Position numbers and translations under genes: made by a program. Positions 43,701 through 52,939 of a stretch of 64,000 bases of DNA are shown here, one piece after another; position 1 is the first letter of the stretch, and every line of letters begins with the position of its first letter. Source of the stretch: Lichenicola cladoniae (GTDB lineage Bacteria > Pseudomonadota > Alphaproteobacteria > Acetobacterales > Acetobacteraceae); the NCBI RefSeq assembly GCF_013201075.1, contig NZ_CP053708.1, positions 1,491,501 to 1,555,500 on the forward strand, in the 5' to 3' direction. Below the pieces are notes generated by a model. That model worked only from the letters and a program-made list of their open reading frames with translations. It was not told the DNA's origin and ran no database searches.

Positions 43701-44598
43701 CATCGGTGGGCACCTGGAGGTTGGCCTCCTTGATCCGCTGCCCTATCGCCGCGTCGTCGGGATGGGTCTGCAGCCAGGCCTGATAGGCAGGCACGCTGGC
43801 CTTGTCGTTCGGCAGCCAGAGCAGCGCCTGGTGCCAGTTGCGTGCCGCATCCGACGCCACCTGCGGCGAGCGATCCGATAAGGCAGCGAGCCCCTGCAGC
43901 CGCGCGATGCCCTGGGCGCGCGTCGGCTCCCGGTAGGTGAGCAGTTGCCCGTATGCCAGCTGCGCCTGCAGGTCGTTCGGGTTCGCTGCGACGATGCGGG
44001 CGAGGCCCGCCTTGGCCTCGGCCCATCCGGCCGAGGTGCCTGCCAGCGTCTGATAGTATTCGGTCCCGAACTCGGCGGGAGGTGCCGTGCCGCCGAACAC
44101 GCGGCGATATCCGGCGGCTGCCGCGTCGTTCTTGCCGGCCGCTCCCAACGCGCGGATGCCGCTCAGGGTCGCCGGGTCGATAGAGCGGACCTGCAGGCTG
44201 CGGCTCAGGTCGCCAAGCTGCTTGCTGCCGGGCGCGATGCGGGCCAGCGTCGCCTGCGTCCGGCGAGCGCCATCCAGGTCGCCTGACGCCGCCTGCAGGT
44301 CGGCCTGGGCAGCGAGGACGTCCGGATCGTTGGGAGCCACCTGTTGTGCCCGGCTGATCGCGACCTGCGCCTTGTCGTTTTCCGATCGTCCACGCCAGTA
44401 GCGCGCCTGCTGCAGCAGCAGCGTCACGACCGATGGCTCCGCCGGGGCTGACGCTGCGGGTTGTGCGGCCGCCGGCGCCGTCGTTTGCGCCTGCGCCGGC
44501 ATGGCCAGGGCGAGGATCGGCAGGATGATGCAGCCGTTCAGCAGTGCCTGCCGACCGTGTACGCGATGCACGCGCATCGGTGCCATCCGGGCGCTCAT
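40753..44598 (-). CDS. bcsC: Cellulose synthase outer-membrane subunit C
   Basis: A 1281-residue protein. A signal peptide (about residues 20-40, ILPILALAMPAQAQ) is followed by a long series of TPR repeats through roughly residue 850. A C-terminal BCSC_C beta-barrel domain follows, ending with a typical aromatic residue region (TARYTFSEKP). It exports glucan across the outer membrane and its TPRs span the periplasm. Length is typical for the acetic acid bacterial type. It overlaps bcsAB upstream and bcsD downstream by ATGA. Confidence 0.93.
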   Translation of the reverse strand: MSARMAPMRVHRVHGRQALLNGCIILPILALAMPAQAQTTAPAAAQPAASAPAEPSVVTLLLQQARYWRGRSENDKAQVAISRAQQVAPNDPDVLAAQADLQAASGDLDGARRTQATLARIAPGSKQLGDLSRSLQVRSIDPATLSGIRALGAAGKNDAAAAGYRRVFGGTAPPAEFGTEYYQTLAGTSAGWAEAKAGLARIVAANPNDLQAQLAYGQLLTYREPTRAQGIARLQGLAALSDRSPQVASDAARNWHQALLWLPNDKASVPAYQAWLQTHPDDAAIGQRIKEANLQVPTDVGGTDRGSGFKSLAGNQLDDAGKQFEAALALSPKDADALGGLGLVRAKQNRIDEAHQLLARAIAADPDHAARWQPALTGLAVGEDYAAANSLIAHGRFDEAETKLNALIAGGGDVSGAQSMLAGLQQRRGRSSDAAATYNQILSAHPDNDDALLGLARIQMHGGHQAEARALLARLGGRHARDVAQIENQQANGRVARANDPGDRVDLLRDAVAQTPRDGWMRLRLAQNLLKAGQAQEAQQVMAEMNAMSRPTPSMLQAGILFAGQTNDLQTASRLLAQLPKRSRTPDVNAVAGRVALEGDIAEAQADDSFGHSRLIELAQRPDPTGVRGVQIAQALQRLGDTNGARRALQIAERSGGPPTASQRLAYAGELVTLGDTSGAHRLLLALDNQSAGGRGLTRDQEITRKQLGAGMAVVESDQLNEQGKQADAYDRLAPVLAQSPDAVAPRLALARLYQSDSKPRKALALDLAVLQRDPSDLDARLAAVQAAVDCNDLAQAGTLARDALVIGPQDPRAWLAAAAVHRARGAGQAALADLRQASSLRRQQLGTDSNAMINYVIETDTPTSDNPFRTDPVQQGITASDPSPDDIDGLGTGSGQSARRAPADRMLSSIDSQLASLNDTLSPKLDVDIGLRSRSGSGGLDSLTQATVPITATLPFGGGASHWSATLTPTVLSSGSLDQAATTQDRFGTLALGGSSDSNSQSNAAGVAFQVGFANPWLSADAGTSPLGFRTTNAVGGVEFSPKLTPNLTLRVTGERRAITDSVLSYGGLRDPGTNTVWGGVVRNHGHAQFELANKDAVIYAGGGFASITGTHVASNTEVEAGVGGSVSVWHKGDDQVRVGIDLTYFGYDKNLRYFTLGQGGYFSPQSYVAAVVPVTYSGKSGAWTYTGTGSVGYQNYTEHSSNYYPDDPGLQARLVDSDPIASVYSGRSVSGLAGGASGKVEYQLMPALRLGATASYQRAGDWNEAQALLTARYTFSEKP

Positions 44599-47500
44599 GG
44601 ATGTTTGGCCGGTGGCGGCGTGGTCTGACGATTGCGGCGGTCACCGCGGCTGGTGAGGATGCGGAACAGCGCGATGCCAAGGGCGAGGCATCCGAGCAGC
44701 GCCACGATCAGCACGCCGACCGGACGATCGCGCATGAACCAGTCCGGCCAGAGCCAGACCGGCAGGGTGCCGACCGTGTAGATCGGCCCGGTGCGGTAGG
44801 AGTCCAGATGGACGCCGTTCATCAGCACCAAGTCGCCCTGGATCTGCGGCAGGTCGATCTTGTTGTGCAGGGCCTGGACCAGGGTATCGAGGCCCTGGGG
44901 CGTGCCGGCCAGCAGCGCCACGACCGAGCGGTGCGCACTGAGCGGTGACTGCGCGCCGATCAGCGCGCCGCCGTCCGACAGGGTCGTGTTCAGCCCGCTG
45001 ATGCGCTGCTGGCGGGGACCGGATGCACGATCGCTGAACAGATACCAGATCCCGTCGAGAGCGCTGCCGTGCGACATCGTCAGCCGTCCGTCGACGACCT
45101 GGTAGGGTGCTTTCGCCAGGAGCTGCGCCGCACTGCCGAGTTCGCGAAGCGTGCTCATCACGATCAGGTCGCGGTCGGCGACCGTATCGAGCTGGTCGGC
45201 GGTGACGACCGTGACCCCCGTGGTCGGAAACCAGGTGGTGGCGCCCATGAAGCCCATCAGGTCGAGATAGGCGCTGAGCGTGACGGTGTTCGGATGCGGC
45301 GGCAGCACGATCGCCGTTTCCGACAGGTCGGCGAGCCGTGTGAAGGGAAACCCGGCGCTGGCAAAGAAGGCGAGGTTCGGCAGCGTGGTGAAATGGTAGG
45401 CGTTGGTCAGGTCGATCGTGGAGTTCTGGTCGATCGCGGTGTGGATGTCGCCCGGGATCGCGACGCAATCGCCGCGATGCATCGGTCGCGCGTCGAAGTA
45501 GAACTGCAACTGGTTCTGGCCGAACACCAACCAGGGCGGTATCGACGTACCGCGATGCACGCTGCCGACATGGGTTCCGATCAGGCGCTGCAGCCACAGC
45601 ATCGGCCCGGCCGCCGGCGCCAGCGAATAGCTGCGCAGGAACATGTTGTTGATGCCGACATCCAGCCGTGACGCGGCAACATCCACGATCGGGCCATCCG
45701 GGGACCGATAGCCGATATCGAGCCCGTACGGTCGCGATCGCCACGTGTAGAGGTCCGGGCTGGTCCGGAACGGTACCGACATCGTTCCAGGTACGTAGCC
45801 GGTGCCTTCGAGATCGCTGGCTGCGACCAGTTCGCCGAAACGCACCTTGCGCGTGGTCGGCACGAACGCCGGCGCGTCGTAAGGCAGGCGTATGCCGGGA
45901 TCGATCTGCGTCACGGTGGCGGTAGCGTCGGCGCCCAGTGTGTCCGTGGCGAGTGCCAGGCTGTTCGCGGCCGCCACCACCTCGGCGCCGGTGCGGCCGG
46001 TCACCACCAGGATGGTGCCGTTCGGGTCGTTCGGGTTCGGGATTTCGGCGAGGGTCGGCCCGTCGAGCATGGGATTGCCGAAGCCTGCCGGCAGGTTGCT
46101 GCGAAGGCCGATCGCGATCGCGCTGCCGGTCTGCGGGAAGTCGTTCGAGACCGGGAAGGTGACGCCACGGAAATCGGTCAGCCGGCCGAACCACGAGGCG
46201 ACTACAGAAGCTGCCCTCAGGCCGTCGGTCGACGGGTTCTTTGCCAGTAGGATCGGGATGATCGCCTTCTGCCGGACGTTGCGATCGAAATACGGAAGGG
46301 GCAGGCGTGAGAGTTGGCGCTTCGGCGGGATCGGCACGGTGGTAAGCGTCAGGCGCGAACGGTCCGACACGGTCGACCAGAGCAGGCCGCTCAACGGGTC
46401 GTTGCAGGACTTGGAATACTGGCCGGCGAAGCGGAAGTTGAGCCGGTTCTCGCCGCCGAAGAACACCGGGTCGATCGGGAAGACGATCGGCCCGAACGCC
46501 GGATGCTCGGGATCCACATGCAGGGTCCCGACATACTGCTCGTTCAGCGTGATGGTGACCGAGCTGGCTTCCGGGATCAGCGACGGCGACATCGCGCCGG
46601 TCAGGACGAGTTGCGCGCCGGTGACGACCTGGTCGGCCGGTACGCCGAACTCGAGGCCCTGGATCGCGCTGGTGCCGCGCATGGTCATCGGGCCGGTCGC
46701 GCCGAGATCGCGCAGCGAGAAGGCACTGGCGGTGCCGCCGGCGTTGGCGGCCGCCAGCTGTATGTCCTGGACAGCTGGCGGAGGCGGGAGGGCGGCCGGC
46801 GCGCCGGCGCCGGCCTGGGTAAGGCCGGGTGCCGCCGGCGCCGTGGCCGCCGACGGCATCGGCGGGTTGCTGCCGTCGTCGGTGGCCGGCTTGGCTGGGG
46901 CCGGATCCGGCTTGGATGTCGTCTGCGAATTTGCTGTCGGAACCGGTGCATCGAGACGGACGGCCTGGGCCATAGCAGGCCGGGGATGCAACGCCGTCGC
47001 GAGCGCCAGCAATGCGGCACCGACGACCGCAGCCGCACGCGGCCGCAAGACCAGGGTCTGCTTGCCGAGGCGATCGGTCGGCACCAGGACCGCCTTCTCC
47101 ATCGCCACGATCTGCTGCGAGGTAAGCGCCTGACCGCGTGGCCGGAACAGGCCCTTGATGCTCACCAGCACCGCCCAAAGCCCGACCAGCGGCCGGTCGA
47201 TCGGGTAGTCGCCCCAGTCGAGCCAGGCATCGGCACGGCCGAACACGGTGCGGACGATCCGCGCCTCGTCGGCGATGCCGGCCGGTTTCCATTTGATGTA
47301 GGCGCTCTTGCCGTCGTGCCCGAGCAGCGTCGCCGGAATCACGACCGGGTCGCGATCGTTGGTGAAGGTTGCCGAGATCGATACAGGCTCGGTGATCGGT
47401 TCCGGCCAATCGATACGGATACGCGCGCCGCCGAGCGAAAGGTTCATGCTGGTGCATGAAAATACCCTGCCGTCCTCGGTGTAGACCGACATCGGCAACT

Positions 47501-49250
47501 CGGCGCGGATGCGGGCCTGCTTGCGCACCTGGCGGGTCTCGCGGCCGACAGCGAGCGCCCCGAGCACGGTCAGCAGGCTGAACGAAATCCAGATCGAGTT
47601 CAGCAGCAGCGCCTGGAAGACGATGGACGTGGTGTGCTGGAAGATCATGCCGAGCACGCCTCGCATCAGTCCGGCGAACAGCATCAGTGCCAGGATGATG
47701 TTGGGATACACCGCACTGATGTCGAAATACCCGTTCTCGAGCAGGCCGCCCTTGTCGGTCACGTTGAACTTGCCGCGGCGCGGACTGAGCAGCGTCACGA
47801 TGGTGACCCGCACCAGGAACAGCGCGAGCACGGTTTCGTAGATTTCGCTCCAGAACGAATGCCGCCAGTTCCGTTGCAGGCGCGATCCGGTCGCGATCGA
47901 ATGGAACATGTGCGGCAGGGCGTAGGCGGTGATGGCGAGCGGCGAGGCGGCGATGATGTTCTGGTCCAGGAACAGGAAGGCGAGCGGTGCGATCAGGAAC
48001 ACCAGGCGCGGCACCGCGAACATGAAATGCATCATCGCGGCGAGGTAGCAGAGGCGCTGACCGACCGAGAGTCCGCGTCCCAGCAACGGATTGTCGATGC
48101 GCATGATCTGCAGCATGCCGCGGGCCCAGCGCACGCGCTGGCCGATATGCAGGATCAGCCGCTCGGTCGCGAGGCCTGCGGCGAGCGGCAGACGGAGATA
48201 GGCGGTGGACCAGCCGACGCGCTGCAGCTTGAGGGCGGTATGGGCATCCTCGGTCACGGTCTCGGTCGCGAAGCCGCCGATCGCCATCAACGCCTCGCGC
48301 CGGATTACCGCGCAGGAACCGCAGAAGAAGGTGGCGTTCCAGAAATCGTTGCCGTCCTGGACCAGCCCGTAGAACATGTTGCCTTCGGCCGGCACCCGGG
48401 TTCCGGCAGCGAGGTTCCGCTGGAACGGATCGGAGGAATAGAAATGATGCGGCGTCTGCAGCAGGGCGAGCTTGGGGTCGGCGATCATCCAGCCCATCGT
48501 CATCTGCAGGAACGCGCGGGTCGGAATGTGGTCGCAGTCGAATACGGTGATAAACTCGCCGTCGGTCTGGTGGATCGCGTGGTTGAGGTTGCCGGCCTTG
48601 GCGTGGAAATTATCCGGACGGATGATGTAGCCACAGCCTGCGGCTTCCGCGAAATCCCGGAATATCACCCGGCGCCCGTCATCCAGGATATAGACGTTGA
48701 TCTTGTGACGCGGCCAGTCGATCGCGAGCGCTCCCAGCACGGTCGAGCGGACGATGGAGAGATCCTCGTTGTAGGTCGGCACATAGATGTCGACCGTCGG
48801 CCAGTTCGCCGGATTGTCCGGCATCGGCAGCGGCTTGCGGTTGAGCGGCCAGGCGGTCTGGAAGTAGCCGAGCAGCAGCATCACGATCGCGTAGAGCTCG
48901 GCGAGCGCCAGGATCGTGCCGAGCAACGCCTGCAGCCAGGAATTATATTCCAGCGTCTCGGTGACGCGCCACACGATGTAGCGCATCGACACCATGATCG
49001 ACAGTACCACCAGGAACAGCGTGGCCTGCCGGCTGGGATTGCGGTTGATCAGCAGGAACAGGACCATGGTCACGATCGCGACGACGGCCTGCTGATCCGC
49101 CCGTAGCGCAACCATGCCCGCGGCCACCATCATCAGGCCGCCGACGGTGGCGAGGATGATGACGCCGATGCGCGAACGGCTGAAGCGGCCGAACGGCGCC
49201 GTTAGCCTATGCAGGCCGCGTCCGATCGGATGAGTTGCTGCGGCGACCAT
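44595..49250 (-). CDS. bcsAB: Fused cellulose synthase catalytic and periplasmic subunits (BcsA-BcsB)
   Basis: A 1551-residue fusion. BcsA part (about 1-740): N-terminal membrane helices, GT2 with DD at 190-191 (ILDDGRR), DCD at 238-240, a TED and Q371-RVRW375, then more helices and a PilZ domain with Arg576-x3-Arg580 and NLSLGG, the c-di-GMP-binding signature. The BcsB part (about 740-1551) starts with a Pro/Ala linker, has two CBM-like regions and ends in a membrane anchor (VGVLIVALLGCLALGIALF). It polymerises UDP-glucose into beta-1,4-glucan, activated by c-di-GMP. BcsA-BcsB fusion is typical of Komagataeibacter-type operons. It overlaps bcsQ by one base. Confidence 0.96.
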   Translation of the reverse strand: MVAAATHPIGRGLHRLTAPFGRFSRSRIGVIILATVGGLMMVAAGMVALRADQQAVVAIVTMVLFLLINRNPSRQATLFLVVLSIMVSMRYIVWRVTETLEYNSWLQALLGTILALAELYAIVMLLLGYFQTAWPLNRKPLPMPDNPANWPTVDIYVPTYNEDLSIVRSTVLGALAIDWPRHKINVYILDDGRRVIFRDFAEAAGCGYIIRPDNFHAKAGNLNHAIHQTDGEFITVFDCDHIPTRAFLQMTMGWMIADPKLALLQTPHHFYSSDPFQRNLAAGTRVPAEGNMFYGLVQDGNDFWNATFFCGSCAVIRREALMAIGGFATETVTEDAHTALKLQRVGWSTAYLRLPLAAGLATERLILHIGQRVRWARGMLQIMRIDNPLLGRGLSVGQRLCYLAAMMHFMFAVPRLVFLIAPLAFLFLDQNIIAASPLAITAYALPHMFHSIATGSRLQRNWRHSFWSEIYETVLALFLVRVTIVTLLSPRRGKFNVTDKGGLLENGYFDISAVYPNIILALMLFAGLMRGVLGMIFQHTTSIVFQALLLNSIWISFSLLTVLGALAVGRETRQVRKQARIRAELPMSVYTEDGRVFSCTSMNLSLGGARIRIDWPEPITEPVSISATFTNDRDPVVIPATLLGHDGKSAYIKWKPAGIADEARIVRTVFGRADAWLDWGDYPIDRPLVGLWAVLVSIKGLFRPRGQALTSQQIVAMEKAVLVPTDRLGKQTLVLRPRAAAVVGAALLALATALHPRPAMAQAVRLDAPVPTANSQTTSKPDPAPAKPATDDGSNPPMPSAATAPAAPGLTQAGAGAPAALPPPPAVQDIQLAAANAGGTASAFSLRDLGATGPMTMRGTSAIQGLEFGVPADQVVTGAQLVLTGAMSPSLIPEASSVTITLNEQYVGTLHVDPEHPAFGPIVFPIDPVFFGGENRLNFRFAGQYSKSCNDPLSGLLWSTVSDRSRLTLTTVPIPPKRQLSRLPLPYFDRNVRQKAIIPILLAKNPSTDGLRAASVVASWFGRLTDFRGVTFPVSNDFPQTGSAIAIGLRSNLPAGFGNPMLDGPTLAEIPNPNDPNGTILVVTGRTGAEVVAAANSLALATDTLGADATATVTQIDPGIRLPYDAPAFVPTTRKVRFGELVAASDLEGTGYVPGTMSVPFRTSPDLYTWRSRPYGLDIGYRSPDGPIVDVAASRLDVGINNMFLRSYSLAPAAGPMLWLQRLIGTHVGSVHRGTSIPPWLVFGQNQLQFYFDARPMHRGDCVAIPGDIHTAIDQNSTIDLTNAYHFTTLPNLAFFASAGFPFTRLADLSETAIVLPPHPNTVTLSAYLDLMGFMGATTWFPTTGVTVVTADQLDTVADRDLIVMSTLRELGSAAQLLAKAPYQVVDGRLTMSHGSALDGIWYLFSDRASGPRQQRISGLNTTLSDGGALIGAQSPLSAHRSVVALLAGTPQGLDTLVQALHNKIDLPQIQGDLVLMNGVHLDSYRTGPIYTVGTLPVWLWPDWFMRDRPVGVLIVALLGCLALGIALFRILTSRGDRRNRQTTPPPAKHP

Positions 49251-50041
49251 CAGTGTGTCACCGGCGCCGGTGCGCCGAGCCGGTTGGAAATGGCCTGGGC
49301 AATCCGGCGTATATCGAAGGATGCCTGCGCCATGGGCGAATAGTCGCCGACGAGTTTCTGTGCGGCAGCGGCTTCGGCGACGTGTTCGTCACGGTGCACG
49401 AGGCCCAGCAGGCGATCGCCGACGTGACGCGACAGCCCCTGCGCGATGACCGGGCCGAGGCGGGTGCGGGGATCGAACTGGTTGAGCACGAACGTCTGGT
49501 TGCGTGGCCCCTCGGCCGCACCCCGCTTGGTCCAGTCGACACCGTAGGCACGGCCGCTATCGATCGAGGGAACCAGCGCGGTCGACATGGAGTCTACCAG
49601 CAGGATCGTCACCAGCAGGTCCACGATCGGCAGGACTGCCGCGAGCGAGGCCGAAGGACCCGGCTCGGTGTCGACGACGACCACCACGCCGGGTTGCGCC
49701 AGCATGTCGGCGATCGGCTCGCCGAGCAGGTCGGGATGGTCGCCGAGGCGGTGCGACACGGACAGGGCAGTCTTCATGTCGGTTGTGCCATAGGGCAGCA
49801 CGTTCACCCCGCTCGGGGTGCGCATCATGACCGTCCGCCAGTTCGGTTGCGTCGGCAGCGTATGCATGAAGCCGTCGGCATCGTGCAGCGACACGCCGAA
49901 ATGCAGCCGCAGCGCATTTTGCGGATCGAGATCGAGAGCGAGAACCCGCCAGCCAGCCTTCGAAAGCTCGTAGGCGACGTTGGCGGCAAGCGTGCTCTTG
50001 CCGACGCCGCCCTTGGGAGATGCGAAACATATCAGCGGCAT
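49250..50041 (-). CDS. bcsQ: Cellulose synthesis ParA/MinD-like ATPase
   Basis: A 263-residue MinD/ParA ATPase from ATG 50041 with deviant Walker A FASPKGGVGKSTLAANVAYEL and ALDLDPQNALRLHFG, plus VVVVDTEPGPS. BcsQ controls localisation and activity of the cellulose synthase complex at the cell pole in enterobacteria. The open frame extends upstream, but the family start at the Walker A motif sets 50041. It lies 40 bases after the Pro-rich gene and overlaps bcsAB by one base. BcsQ in a BcsAB-fusion operon is not the classical Komagataeibacter layout. Confidence 0.9.
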   Translation of the reverse strand: MPLICFASPKGGVGKSTLAANVAYELSKAGWRVLALDLDPQNALRLHFGVSLHDADGFMHTLPTQPNWRTVMMRTPSGVNVLPYGTTDMKTALSVSHRLGDHPDLLGEPIADMLAQPGVVVVVDTEPGPSASLAAVLPIVDLLVTILLVDSMSTALVPSIDSGRAYGVDWTKRGAAEGPRNQTFVLNQFDPRTRLGPVIAQGLSRHVGDRLLGLVHRDEHVAEAAAAQKLVGDYSPMAQASFDIRRIAQAISNRLGAPAPVTH

Positions 50042-50081
50042 CTGAGCGATCCGGAACGATGGCGGGGCACGGTCGGGCCGA

Positions 50082-50768
50082 TCAGCTGTTGCGCTTGCCG
50101 GCGTATCCGAACACGTCGCGAAGCGTGCGTGACGGAGCCGCCTGTGTCTGTGCCGGCGAGCCCAGTATCCGGAACAGCCCGCCGAGGCTGAGAGGCTGCT
50201 TGACCGGGAGCTGGCCGCCGGCGGTGCTGGCAGTGTCCGGCGGCGGCACGCGGCTGGCCGGCCGCGTGGCCGCACGGTCCGGTTCGGCCAGGTGCCGGCT
50301 CCAGTCCGCCTTGCTTGCAGCCTGTTCCGCCATGGCATGCACGAGGGGTGCCGGCGCCGCGTGTGCCGTCACGCGCGGTTCGATCCGGGTCGGGATCCCC
50401 AGGGTCGGTGTGGTCCAGACCGGCGCCTCGCGGGCCGGTTCGTGCGATCTCGGTTCCGGCCGGGGCAGGTCCGCTTCATCGTGCCCGGACCGGGTCGGCA
50501 AAGCAGGCGGCAGCTGTTGGTCGATCGCGCCCGCATACGCCGGTTCGACCACACGATCGTCCGCCGCGGTTCGCATCGTAACCATCTGCGGTTGCGCATT
50601 TTGCGGATTGGCTTGCGGGGGTTCCGGGGTCGGAGGTGGCTCGAACGAGTGGTAGCTGGAATTCGTGATGCCAAGCGCACCCAGGACCCTGCCGATATCG
50701 CCGGCTGGCGGTAGCGGGCCAAGCGATTGCTCGAGAACCGCGCTGAGGAGAGGGAATTCCGATGTCAT
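50082..50768 (-). CDS. Proline-rich cellulose operon protein, BcsP/BcsH (CcpAx)-like
   Basis: A 228-residue protein from ATG 50768, which overlaps the bcsZ stop by 4 bases; a longer open frame upstream was trimmed. The N-terminus (LPPAGDIGRVLGALGITNSSYHSFEP) resembles the RVLRSFGVEGGQYSYRPF type start of CcpAx, the middle is Pro-rich with low complexity, and the C-terminus (LGGLFRILGSPAQ, RTLRDVFGYAGKRNS) resembles the CcpAx end. CcpAx/BcsH helps organise BcsD and the synthase row; BcsP is the Pro-rich partner of BcsQ operons. The sequence fits either name, so no symbol is given. Confidence 0.75.
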   Translation of the reverse strand: MTSEFPLLSAVLEQSLGPLPPAGDIGRVLGALGITNSSYHSFEPPPTPEPPQANPQNAQPQMVTMRTAADDRVVEPAYAGAIDQQLPPALPTRSGHDEADLPRPEPRSHEPAREAPVWTTPTLGIPTRIEPRVTAHAAPAPLVHAMAEQAASKADWSRHLAEPDRAATRPASRVPPPDTASTAGGQLPVKQPLSLGGLFRILGSPAQTQAAPSRTLRDVFGYAGKRNS

Positions 50769-51808
50769 GGCGAATGTCTTTCCGTCCAGACGATACGAGC
50801 CAGAAGAGTAAGCGACGCGGAATAATAGTCGGGGTCGGAAGCCACCGATGGGAAAGCAGCCGGCATGCTGCCTGGAGGAAGGACGAGGCCGGTGCATTCG
50901 GCAACGGCGTGAAAACCGGACGGCGCGGGGTATGGAGCGCGCGCGTTCGTTGCGAGATCCACCCAGGCCGGAAGACCGTCCCCGAACGCACTCCAGTAGG
51001 TGCGAAACCTGTTCAGCAAAGGCGCGGTCAGCAGGCCGGACCATTCGAGATAGAGCGGTATTCGTACCGCATCGTACGAAAACCGCGGTGGCTTGCCGGG
51101 CGCCGGTACCGGGGCGTGCGGCGGGTTCAGGCGCAGCCAGTCGGGCGGCAGATCCCAGCGCCCGAATCGGGCGATGTCGATCAAGCCAACTCCGTCATGG
51201 ACGACCCTGCGCCATCTTGCCTGATCGCCCAGCGAAGACGCCTCTATCAGCGACGGGAAGATCAGGTAGGAAAGGTTGATTTCCGTACCGGAAGGAGTGA
51301 CGAATCCGGTAACGCCCGGCAGCAGCACCAGCCGCCCCCCGACCTCGCGCGTGGCCAGCCGCAGGACGTCCGCGTAGATGGAGCGGGCCTGCTCGCGCAG
51401 CTCCGGGCGGTTCCATCTTCTTGCGGCGCGCGCGAGTGCCATCGCGATCAGCAGGTCGCCGTCGGTCGCGTTGTTGAGGTCGCCGACAGGAGGTTGTGCA
51501 CCCGGATCGAAGCGCCATGCATGCAGGCGGTCGGGACGGCATTGCAGGGTCTTCCGCGTCCAGGTCAGGATGCTGTCGAAGGTGGCCTGGTCGTCGAAAT
51601 GTTCGGCGAACAGCAGGCCGTAGCCTTGACCCTCGCTGTGCGACACATCGCGGTTGCCGGTATCGACAACCCGGCCATCCGGCCTGATAAATCGCGACCG
51701 ATAGGATTGCCACTGGACATCGGCATCGGCCCAGGCCAGCTCAGGCATAAAGGTCAGTGCAAAGCCTGAGATCAGCAGCGTCGAAAACCGTCGTCGGCCG
51801 CACGGCAT
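50765..51808 (-). CDS. bcsZ: Endo-beta-1,4-glucanase of the cellulose operon, GH8
   Basis: A 347-residue secreted GH8 enzyme. The signal peptide is FSTLLISGFALTFMPELAWA. Conserved features include Glu59 in HSEGQGYG as the likely general acid, Asp116 in NNATDGDLL, and a late SYLIFPSL segment. BcsZ/CMCax trims misaligned glucan chains in the periplasm and is required for proper ribbon formation. It is the first gene of the operon, with a candidate promoter upstream. Confidence 0.92.
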   Translation of the reverse strand: MPCGRRRFSTLLISGFALTFMPELAWADADVQWQSYRSRFIRPDGRVVDTGNRDVSHSEGQGYGLLFAEHFDDQATFDSILTWTRKTLQCRPDRLHAWRFDPGAQPPVGDLNNATDGDLLIAMALARAARRWNRPELREQARSIYADVLRLATREVGGRLVLLPGVTGFVTPSGTEINLSYLIFPSLIEASSLGDQARWRRVVHDGVGLIDIARFGRWDLPPDWLRLNPPHAPVPAPGKPPRFSYDAVRIPLYLEWSGLLTAPLLNRFRTYWSAFGDGLPAWVDLATNARAPYPAPSGFHAVAECTGLVLPPGSMPAAFPSVASDPDYYSASLTLLARIVWTERHSP

Positions 51809-51870
51809 TCGTCTGCATCCTCCGCGGGCGCGTCAGGCAACATGGATGTGCACAACGTCTAGTGTGCAGA

Positions 51871-51899
51871 TCGATAGTTAACCGTAAACCGCGCGTCAA
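51871..51899 (-). promoter_or_regulatory. Candidate promoter of the cellulose operon
   Basis: On the minus strand, TTGACG, 17 bases, TATCGA, about 60 bases before the bcsZ start. The -35 is good, the -10 is weak (3 of 6). The 200 bases further upstream are AT-rich and could hold regulator sites. Confidence 0.4.
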
Positions 51900-52051
51900 T
51901 CATTGGATGCAGCGTAGGCAGTCCTGAAAAATAGAAGATTCCGAACCGATGATTTCAAAATAGTGACTATCGTCGGCACGTTGGTATTTTTGCTTAATCG
52001 TGAAGGAGCATTCTTTTTGAGATGCTTTGCAACAACCTGAGATTGTAATTG

Positions 52052-52774
52052 CTACTCTTTTGCATGCGCCACGGATGCGGCAATTTGGTCACGGATTGTC
52101 GCTACCAGTAGATCGGTCGATGCGACCAGTACGTCCGCACCGGCTGCCTCGAGTTCGGCCCGGCCGCCATAGCCCCAGAGCACCCCGATCGTCCTCACCC
52201 CGTTTGCCTGTGCCCCTGAGATGTCGAAGCGGCGATCTCCAACCATGACCGCATGGGCCGGATCGACAGCTTCCTGTTTCAGCAGCCGGGCGATGAGTTC
52301 CGACTTTTCCGCCCCGCTATCGTCCGGGCGGGCGCCGTACAGTTCGTCGAACAGGGGCGTCACGCCATGCGCGTCGAGGATCCGCCGTGCGGTATGGACC
52401 GGTTTCGAGGTTGCCAGGAACAGCCGCCGGCCGGATGCCGACAACTGGTCGAGGACATCCCTGATGCCAGGAAACAACGGGCTCTGGAAAAGGCCACCAC
52501 CCTCGTAGTGATGGCGATAGCGCGCGACAGCGTCCGACGTGCGGTCGTCGCCGAAATCGGCAAGCAGGCGCGTCATGATGTCGTGCAACGGCGGCCCCAC
52601 CACCCAGGTCAGATCCAGGTCGGCATGGATCTCATGGCCGAGATCGGCAAACGCCAGACGGATCGAGGCGACGATGCCCTCCCGCGAGGCAACCAGCGTG
52701 CCGTCGAGATCGAGCAGGACAGCCTGGTTCTGCGCCGATGTGCGGGAAGGGATCATGGATGTCTCCGGTGGCAA
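52052..52774 (-). CDS. HAD family phosphatase, phosphoglycolate phosphatase-like
   Basis: A 240-residue HAD hydrolase. Motif I is VLLDLDGTLVAS with nucleophile Asp, motif II is FLATSKPVHTA, motif III is a conserved lysine (EKSELIARLL), and motif IV is VMVGDRRFDISGAQANG with the acidic residues. The cap is type C1. Substrate is not determinable; phosphoglycolate phosphatase is the usual annotation. The start may be ATG 52756 instead. It is divergent from radC at 52940. Confidence 0.87.
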   Translation of the reverse strand: MPPETSMIPSRTSAQNQAVLLDLDGTLVASREGIVASIRLAFADLGHEIHADLDLTWVVGPPLHDIMTRLLADFGDDRTSDAVARYRHHYEGGGLFQSPLFPGIRDVLDQLSASGRRLFLATSKPVHTARRILDAHGVTPLFDELYGARPDDSGAEKSELIARLLKQEAVDPAHAVMVGDRRFDISGAQANGVRTIGVLWGYGGRAELEAAGADVLVASTDLLVATIRDQIAASVAHAKE

Positions 52775-52939
52775 GGCTGTCTGTCGTCGAGGCTTCGAGG
52801 AGCAGGATGGAGCGGTCGCCTGCTATCATCCCTCTACAGATGGGGTGCGCGACCCGGCCGCCTGCACGACGCTGGCATGCCGTTGCGGTTTGTTGCAGGG
52901 TCAAACCGGTTTCGCAGCGTCGCGGACCGGGAGGTCAGG

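Noticed and set aside
44641-47457. A 938-codon minus-strand frame inside bcsAB
   Set aside because: It overlaps the BcsB half in another frame, with Arg/Pro-rich composition and no recognisable domain; bcsAB itself is clearly the coding frame.
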